A stretch of DNA of 64,000 nucleotides, from assembly GCA_030142905.1 (NCBI GenBank), contig JASJOG010000183.1, forward strand, positions 248,001 to 312,000, read 5' to 3'. The translations under genes and the position numbers were made by a program. The DNA is from Heliopora coerulea (lineage: Eukaryota > Cnidaria > Anthozoa > Scleralcyonacea > Helioporidae). The notes beneath the pieces were generated by a model. It was not told where the DNA came from. It saw nothing but the letters and a program-made list of their open reading frames with translations, and ran no database searches. Shown here piece after piece: positions 56,716 through 64,000 of the stretch (its first letter is position 1; the number at the start of each line of letters is the position of its first letter).

Positions 56716-57244
56716 TACATCGCTGTATGTCGGTCGGACGAATCGGCTTATCCACACACGAATCCCAGAGCACTTGGGCATTTCTGCACTCACTGGCAAG
56801 AAGCAAGTCAATCTTCTTCCGACAAGCATCCTGTCACATCACTGTGACACTGGACACCCTGTCTCGCCTGATGATTTCACCATCTTGTCTTCTTCTTTCA
56901 AATCTGAACTTCTCGTCAGAGAAAGTCTTCTTTATCCGCAAACTCAATCCATCGCTTAATGCCAACATGGGCTCTTTTTCACTTTCTTTATTTAAGACTT
57001 GTTTCTTGACATTTCCATTACATCTCAGTCTGCTGATTCCTTTTGTCTTTCCCACTTCCGTTCTTACACCAACATCTCGTTAATACATACATATCATGTA
57101 ACATAACCACTATAATATTTCTTACCTTGTAATATAAGTTATTCTCTGAGGATGTTGCGTGCAGCAACGAAACGTTAGAATTATACTATAAACCTTCAAA
57201 TATGCCTATTTTGCGTGTTTTTTGCTGGGCTTTATTATTTCTTA
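56716..57244 (+). mobile_element. Penelope-like element, GIY-YIG and 3' end
   Basis: Across one frame change the region reads SLYVGRTNRLIHTRI, EHLGISALTGK, LLPTSILSHHCDTGHPVS and LLVRESLL, the typical C-terminal GIY-YIG endonuclease of a Penelope-like element. It is followed by an untranslated end with a hammerhead-like motif (57146-57185) and TGCCTATTTTGCGTGTTTTT, which recurs at the ends of the copy at 50104-50935. The 5' part with reverse transcriptase is missing. Confidence 0.7.
57146..57185 (+). ncRNA. hammerhead-ribozyme-like motif of a Penelope-like element
   Basis: CTGAGGA (57146-57152) is followed by one extra T, a 5-bp stem GTTGC/GCAAC with a 5-nt loop, and GAAAC (57169-57173), which matches the CUGANGA...GAAA core. 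Penelope-like elements are known to carry minimal hammerhead motifs with a very short stem III. The extra base and the unclear stem I lower confidence in activity. Confidence 0.5.
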
Positions 57245-57620
57245 TTTGTTTACGATTCCCGCCTGATACCTCTGTGGCTCGTATTTTGAAGCAAGTTTCG
57301 TATCTGCATTTTTTGCATCCTTGTAGCTTATGTGACACACTGACACCCAACGAGGTCATCTTCCTCTCTAAGGTTCTTTTACCAACTCCAAGCATGTTGC
57401 TGATTTCTACTACTTTAGCTTTACTTGCCCTTCTGTTCTCCCTCTCTTCCAGGAAACCTTGGTGCTGAATGAACTTCATGAACACTTGATCACCTGGCAT
57501 ATTTATTCAAAGCACCCGAGTACATTTCACCATTTCTAACACACAGTCTCAACATTTTGACTAAAAAGCATTCTACAATATTCAACATACAATTCTCAGA
57601 ATCAAACCCTCAGTACAACC
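57245..57620 (-). pseudogene. helix-turn-helix protein fragment
   Basis: On the minus strand GDQVFMKFIQHQGFLEER leads into AKVVEISNMLGVGKRTLERK, a good helix-turn-helix pattern, then TSLGVSVSHKLQG. It ends at the Penelope-like 3' end. The source element is not identified. Confidence 0.5.
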
Positions 57621-57854
57621 TGAATTCGATAAAGGTTCTAATCTAAATAACTGGTCTTGAACAATGTGCAATGCATCACCAAAATTGTAATAATATTAAT
57701 ATCTTTATTAAGAATCCATCAGTTAATCATATAATTAAAAAGTTGTTTCAATTGAAGAAAAGATTAAAATGTATCGACTTAAAAACTGTTCATTTACCTT
57801 TCATTATATTAAAAATTTATATATATTAATTATAATTATGTATACATGAAAATT

Positions 57855-60800
57855 TAAAAAAATTCCTAAGCGGCTTTCTGTATAGCCCAGTTCAATGTTT
57901 GCATCTAGATCCCGGTTTGAAACCGAGCGAGTACCTCTTATTGCCATCACAGCTGATCGTATCAAGGCAAAGGATAACGTGCATCGCATCCACGCAAGAG
58001 TTACACTATATTCTAGCTTTCGCTTCTGAGCAAGTAACTCGGCTAAACGTTTGTAGGCAACAATTGTCTCTTTTCCCATTCAGCCCGTTGTTGAGAACAC
58101 AAGTGGAGTGAACACAGCATATTCCACTTCCCTGATCCTGTCGCCATACTCCCTCTTCTTCGCCATCTCGTGTTGTCTGTAGAGTGCTGGGATACTGGTA
58201 CTTCGGTAGCTCGACGCGTTTGGGTGGAAAACCCTAACATCAAAAAATGCATCTTGCTGCCTACTCCAGAATCCCTTTGCTCTAATATCTAACCTTGCTT
58301 CGTCTTGCTTGTTGGCCGTGCGTGGTAGTATGATTTCACCTGAGAGTGGTTGAAGCTGTGGTTCTCTTTCTACATCAGGACGAACTTCCATCAGCCACTG
58401 GGTTGTTATATCTCTGATCTCGTTATGTCTTACAATTGGCAGTCCACCATAGGGGCATATCATGGCATGGTCTGTTGAAAAAACTTTTCCATATTTACAA
58501 TGATGGGGTACGTTTTTCAACTACCATCCATATCGTAAGTTAAGCGCATCACGGAATTCCCCTTTATTTAAATTGAAACCATGATCTTGTAATGGCAATA
58601 CCGACAACCACGACGATGATCCTTTTCACAAAGAAGATCCATCATTCTTTGCTTTGGTATAGACAGGCTTTCTCTAGTTTCTTGAACCACACTTGTAATT
58701 TCCTGTTGCTTTAACCGACGCAAGTCTGTCTTGATTGATTGTAGTTGCGGTTTATTAAAGGATTCCTTCTGTTGAACAATCATGTCTTTTAGTGGTTTGC
58801 TGATCTTTTGTGAAGCAAGGTATTCTCCACTTGCACTGGTTACCGGGTTGATGATATTTAGACCACCATGACGAATGGGCAAAGAGAGAAGTCTCCTTTC
58901 ATCAGGATTGCACTGACTTCTACCAGTTAATGCAGGGATAAAGGTTTGATTGATCACATCTTCTAATGGCTGGAATAGTGTCTCAACGCCTTCAATTGTC
59001 CGCATTATATACCTCTATTTTCCCATAATGCATTGGGTCAAGAAGCATACGCAGATTGGGGATAACGATCTGCTATTTTAGAAAGATTCTCAATTTCCTC
59101 AACAAAATCTTGGAGTTTGTTCGATGTGTATTTTTCAGCAAAATGTGTTGAACCTATCGTTGAGCCAAGCATCTCATGTTCTTCGGTTGTTACTTTAATT
59201 CCTGTTCCTTCAAATACTTTAATTGCGTCCACTTGGAACTGTGGCTTAACAATGAGATGTGTTTTATATGCATTTGGGTAATATCCCATCTGTGGGCCGA
59301 CAGTTGATAGACACTGCCACCACCTTCTTAATGGATTGATTTTTCCACCACCTGTAGAATCATCGGCAAACCATACTTGTTTCACACTTGGCTCATCTGA
59401 TCTCAATCTACGAATTAAGGGTGTTACAGCTAGAACGTACATCGCCATTGCAAGAGGATCTCCCTGAGTGATTCCTTCCGATGATTCGATTTCTCCTCCT
59501 CTGGTCACAAATAACCTCACCGGGATTTGGTAGGTGTTATTCAGTACAGTCGATATTGCAGGACAGATCACTCCAATGTTGCGCAGCGCAGCTTTTCGAT
59601 TGATTGTATTGAACGCATTATTGGCATCTACCAATAACACTGCTTCTGTTTCATCTGATGACATAATCTCTTTCATAGCATGAACTGCTACTTCACAACC
59701 AGCTTCGTGTCCTGTACATGCTTGTAGTGGCCCCGCGGCTTCCTGGATATCATTTCTAATAATCTTCAAAATGGACTTCGCTATTATACGCCGTGGAACT
59801 TCTCCAATAGCAATCGGACGTACTCCCGGATTTTTGTTAAGTGGTATTAACCTGCATGCCACAAATGATGATAAACCTTCTTGATGGACAATTGAAGTAC
59901 ATAGACGTCTTGCTATTCCAGCTAGCGCGTTACATAAGTCCACCGAGGCACTCTTGTATGAAGAACAAAAATGGCGCCAAGCATACGCATCAGTTCCTGA
60001 CGGACCAGCAGCGCCTTGTGTCTTATTTGCAGCTATCTTAATTGATTCTCCGGTAATTCTTTCAAAAATAATAGGATCGTGATGGATTTCGTCTACCTCA
60101 GGCTCTGTGAGAAGTATCTCTGCAGATGCGGCTTTTCCTTGCGGATGCTTTTCTATCAAAACTTCCTGTGTCGTTTTCCACCGGATATCGCCATTCTCAT
60201 CCTTACCCACTGGAATTAATGTATCTATGTTTAAAAGACCTCCTTTGTTAGCCTTAGAGATTAATCGAACCGCTTGTCGTGACTTTCCTTGCAGCATTAG
60301 TCGGTTAAACCCCCTTGCAATCTTTTCCATCTGTGCTTCAGGTACGGCATTCGAAGAAAGATGTTTTTGAATACACCTTCCTTCAGAGATAAATCGATTA
60401 ATCTTTCCTTCAGTCCACAAAATCATCCTGCGTTCTAGATACGCAATGTGTTCCTTTGTTTTGCTTTTGGCGTGCGGCTTTTGTAATAATAGGCATTGCA
60501 TGAGTGAACATGCCTTAAGAGCAATGCATTCCAAAGCCGATTCATCTGCATAGGCTTGATATAATTTGGCTAACTCTTTAACAAATGCTTTTCCCGTTTT
60601 TCCAGATGGCAAAATGAAGATATTTCGTCTCCACTTTACCATTTCCTCATAAGCCGCCTCTATACGTTGTACAAATACTTTTCCACTTAAGTCACCCCAA
60701 AGAAATTGCACTGGCCTGTTGATATGTTCATCCGGTGAAGCATGATTTGCATTTCTTATTTCTTCGGTTATGTAAATTTCCTCTGGAACACCAGAGTTTT

Positions 60801-61150
60801 CTTCTTGATTTCTCTCTGGAAATTCACAAGTTACTCGTTCCAGAACATCAGTAGTTTCATTGTTAGTATTCATATCTTCACTAACATCCATATCTTGTTG
60901 CCGGTTTCTTCTTTGAGCTTTCAGTACTTGAGCTGCCTTATCCCTCAGATTTTGCGCTGTTAGGCCTAGTGAAGCGTACCCTTTTTCTTCCCACAGCAAC
61001 CGCATTATCTCCATGTAGCCTTTCCTTCGATCATTCTGGCTGTTCTGCTCTACTAATGCTCTTTCTCGACAAGATAGGAGATCTGATACCATCTCCTCGG
61101 TTCATTTAATTCTTTTCAATGTTACATTCCGTCGTTTAGGTGGCATCTTG
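57855..61150 (-). pseudogene. LINE-type retrotransposon: SANT-like domain, reverse transcriptase, C-terminal nuclease
   Basis: The probable start is MPPKRRNVTLKRIK near 61145, followed by an in-frame TGA where a SANT Trp is expected, then TEEMVSDLL...GYMEIMRLLWEEKGY and QNLRDKAAQVLKAQ. Reverse transcriptase motifs: GVRPIAIGEVPRRI, LLVDANNAFNTIN, EGITQGDPLAM, VWFADDSTGGG. After two frameshifts (~59030 and ~58550) comes a C...H...C segment and RLDIRAKGFW, QDAFFDVRVFHP, a restriction-like endonuclease as in R2/NeSL-type LINEs. The frame runs past a TGA at 58080 to about 57860. RT catalytic residues are intact, but the copy is not translatable. Confidence 0.8.
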
Positions 61151-61539
61151 TAAGTATTATCTGGCTGTCCAACTGTGCAGTAGTCTTCTCCTCGCTTTGA
61201 CTGTTTAACTGCTTCCGTGCAACAAGCGTAGCTGTGTTTTTATTCTTAAACTTATAAACGAGTCAGATTTTTATCACCATAGTCCGTTTGTTAACACTAC
61301 ACTGTTCAAAAACTTCGTCATCTTGGAGCACAAAATACTGCGACCATCACCAATTATACACCAATTATTACATCACCAATTATTATAATTGTTGTCTTTG
61401 GATACAGAAGCACTGTGGACAAAAAAGGTGCAATGATCTCTTGGACACACATACTACCTTAGATCAAGACTGAACATTTCAAGTAGCGTTTTGTAAATGG
61501 ATGCCTTTTTAGATATATAAATAAATAGTAGCACAATTT

Positions 61540-62290
61540 GTATTACTTCAAATTTACATTGTATTGTAAATCTGAATACATGTTTTGAATGAATAATGAC
61601 TTGAATGATAACAATAATACCAATAATAGTAACAGTAATAATAGTAATACATACATGTCATAATAAAAAGTGAACAACATTTGTACAAACCAGTGGTGAG
61701 GTTGCATGTGATATTTACACAAGAAGGTTTCCACAACAATTGTTATGAACACAGAGACCCAATTTAGGTCAAATGTTGTAAACCTTTCAGCTACAGAAAT
61801 GCAAGAATGCTCATTTGAGGCCTGGCACCAGCTCAAACTTTAATGTTGAAAATGAGAACATTAATTTTGAAAGTTCAAACTTCAGTCTAACAAATGCACA
61901 CTTTAATGTCAAGAATAATGTAAACATGGATCTTCAGAATGTTAACTTGATCGTGAATCACTGTTGAAAGTGTGAACTTGAATGTTGAAAATGTTAACTT
62001 GGATGTTGAATATATGAACTTCAATGTTCAAAATGCAAACTTAGATGCTGAAAGTGTGAATTACAATGTTGTACATGCAAACCATGATGCTAGAAATGGA
62101 ATTTTCAATGTCCAAAATACACACTTGGAAGTGTAAAATAATGTAAACTTGGACACTGTCAAGTTTAATGTAGCCAACTTGGATGCTGAAGACAGAACAG
62201 TTCCATGTTTGATGACACTACTGTTTAATAGAAGAATTTGAATTTATGCAGACATTCGACATCACAGTAGATGACGTCATACGAAGTTCG
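61540..62290 (-). repeat. long inverted repeat, right copy
   Basis: This is the reverse-oriented counterpart of 55080-55720: TTGAGGCCTGGCACCAGCTC, then many AATGTTGAAAATGNNAACTT units, then GTCATCTACTG. Homology continues through AACATTTGACC on the inner side. The two copies enclose 5.8 kb with the LINE and the second Penelope-like fragment. Confidence 0.8.
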
Positions 62291-62595
62291 TTTGAAATTT
62301 TCAAATACCTGATTATCTTTGCCTTACACGAGTAAACCTTGACTGCCATTGTTTAGATAGTCCAGTTTTCATCGAGGTGCTACTTTGTGTATATTATCTA
62401 TTTCTATCAAGTTACACTTTCGTACATATGTTTTAGCACACGAAACATATGCATAACACACTAAATAACATTTCAATATCTCTAGAGAAGATGATAATTG
62501 CAAGAAAATTAGAGAATGTTTGTATGAAAGAGTGGTGTAAATCTGTAGTTGATCTAGCAAGATGCACTTTACATGTGTGAAACAAGGCTTCTTAC

Positions 62596-63010
62596 CCGTA
62601 GTACGAGGGCAGCAAAGACCTTCAGCAATTTCTGGACTCGAATTTGTTGTTTCGGCTACCGCAGTATAAATACCGTTGTTGTACCGAGCTCGAAACGGAT
62701 TTACATCAAGGAAAACAATGTATTCGGAACCGACGTATACTTCGGAAAGGCAACTGGCACTTAATCCAAACCCACTTGCGGTAATTGTACTAGAATTTAG
62801 CATCCCTTTGTAGACGTGTGTCACGTTTAAAGTTGCATTGTACTCATCCTTTCGGGGATTTTGGTCGACGGCCACCACATAAGCTTGGATTACCAAAGGT
62901 GATAGTCGAGTACGTTCTGCGATGGTCGGGTGACGATAACCTTCGCCTGGCGAACAGGATTTACTTTTCTCCAATATTACCAACAAAGACAGAGCCAGAA
63001 GCAAAGTCAT
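62596..63010 (-). CDS. first exon of a secreted protein with an NtA/NTR-like domain
   Basis: MTLLLALSLLVILEKSKSC is a signal peptide followed by a Cys-led domain. VIQAYVVAVDQ, YNATLNVTHVYKGML, ITASGFGLSASCLSEV and GSEYIVFLDVNPF form a beta-rich pattern like the agrin N-terminal (NtA) or netrin/TIMP (NTR) fold. NAT, NVT and NSS are possible N-glycosylation sites. The exon ends at ACTACGG|GTAAGA (62596); the open frame beyond it reads into the intron. Later exons are not found, and the intron would enter the repeat-rich region. Likely a host extracellular or matrix protein. Confidence 0.55.
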
Positions 63011-63089
63011 CGTTTATGAGGCCTAATCCTTCAGTATGAGTTTACCCAACTTACACTCGTATATCTTTGTTTACGTATAAAAAACACTT

Positions 63090-64000
63090 TAAAGTGCAGC
63101 CAAGAAGGAGGTCAGTGGGTGGAGCCAGTGAACTCTATTTTTAAGTAATTGGAATGTTAATTCCCAGACTCTCAATCAATGGCCGGATAAAAAGTGAGGC
63201 CAGGGTGACAAACCATTTTTAGACTCATGAATGTTATTTATTCCTAGGGCAATAAAAATAACAGATTTGTTGTAATTTTATTGAAATTTTTAAATACAAA
63301 TATAAACCTGAGAGCAATTTGTGATCTCGCTTCTTGACAAGGAGGCTTGTCAAGATATATTAATAATTTTTAAATAAAGATTTTAATATTTGAGTTAATT
63401 CTTCTAATAAATATTTTTCTAATAATCTAATATATATTCTCATTATCTATAAACTTGGGTTTGAAGTGGATTCTTGTCTGTTTTTATATATGTATATCTA
63501 CTAATTTTTTTCGGAATTGTCCCGGTTACCCCAACGGGTTTCACGCTGTTGGCGATCTTCAGAAAACTATTGTGATGTCCGGTTGGTCTCGCTTACGCAT
63601 GTTCCAGGTGGCTAAGATATGTTGCGTGGGAAGTGGTGTGACTGATCACTTTTTATCTTAGGCGGATACTTTTGGAACTGTGGAACTCAGTCTGGTGACG
63701 GCATTTTGGAAACAATTTCGTTCGTTACCTCAAAAGATTTCTTTTTCCTGCCGTCATGATGGCAAGTTCTTCTTCTAAACCGAGAGTACAACGCCTGTGT
63801 GAACTGTGACCCATGTCACAAGTGAATTGACCATATCATTATGAAAGGTCTTATCTTTGCTTTAAATCTCAAAAGTGCTACAACAGTTCTGTCTTTTTGA
63901 CATATATTATATAGAGGATGATTCTGAAACAGAATTGAAACACTGCACATCTATCCTCATGGATAGTGTTAAGTTGTTGCGAGAATATTTCGTGCACTTA
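63090..64000. other. gene-free stretch
   Basis: It includes the upstream region of the secreted-protein exon. AT-rich runs at 63355-63440. No further gene is supported. Confidence 0.4.

Overview
The window reads as nuclear DNA of an invertebrate animal, most likely a cnidarian (coral or sea anemone). This rests on GT-AG introns, tRNA-derived SINEs, hAT, EnSpm/CACTA-like, PIF-like, Penelope-like and LINE elements, and on the style of these families; the host assignment is inference. It is accessory DNA: almost every recognisable coding region belongs to a mobile element or a virus-like element, and nearly all carry stops or frameshifts. Only two host-type genes are seen: an intronless, broken phospholipase D at 34.2-36.2 kb and the first exon of a secreted protein at 62.6-63.0 kb.

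Layout. 0-9 kb: SINE copies, a deleted hAT element (2339-5081) carrying a 154-bp minisatellite, an 88-bp tandem repeat, palindromes and a broken SWIM-type protein fragment. 9.3-17.2 kb: a hAT transposase gene of ZNF862 type with one frameshift, a nearly complete second hAT element (11696-15651), a third hAT fragment and a SANT/coiled-coil gene with one stop. 17.2-22 kb: hairpins, SINEs, a MITE and a 148-bp tandem repeat. 22.2-32.2 kb: a compact, AT-rich, one-strand block of about 15 small genes ending in a replication gene. 33-39.4 kb: three MITEs around the phospholipase D copy. 39.9-47.2 kb: an EnSpm/CACTA-like element with two divergent genes. 50-62.3 kb: Penelope-like fragments with hammerhead-like motifs and a LINE with a SANT-like N-terminus, reverse transcriptase and C-terminal nuclease, flanked by inverted copies of one repeat.

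The 22.2-32.2 kb block is the most interesting. It encodes a fibre-like protein, several small membrane proteins, two BRO-N genes (one continuing into a nuclease-like and finger-like region), a zinc-ribbon protein, an AT-hook/C2H2 protein, and a continuous reading path with B-family DNA polymerase motifs, an SF1 helicase and a GIY-YIG domain. Many genes start 10-30 bp after a TATATA-type motif. This looks like an endogenised, decayed small DNA virus or virus-like transposon. I recognise no capsid, packaging ATPase, protease or integrase, so it does not fit a standard Polinton/adintovirus layout. A SINE fragment with a 13-bp target duplication inside one of its genes shows that it sat in the host germline before that insertion.
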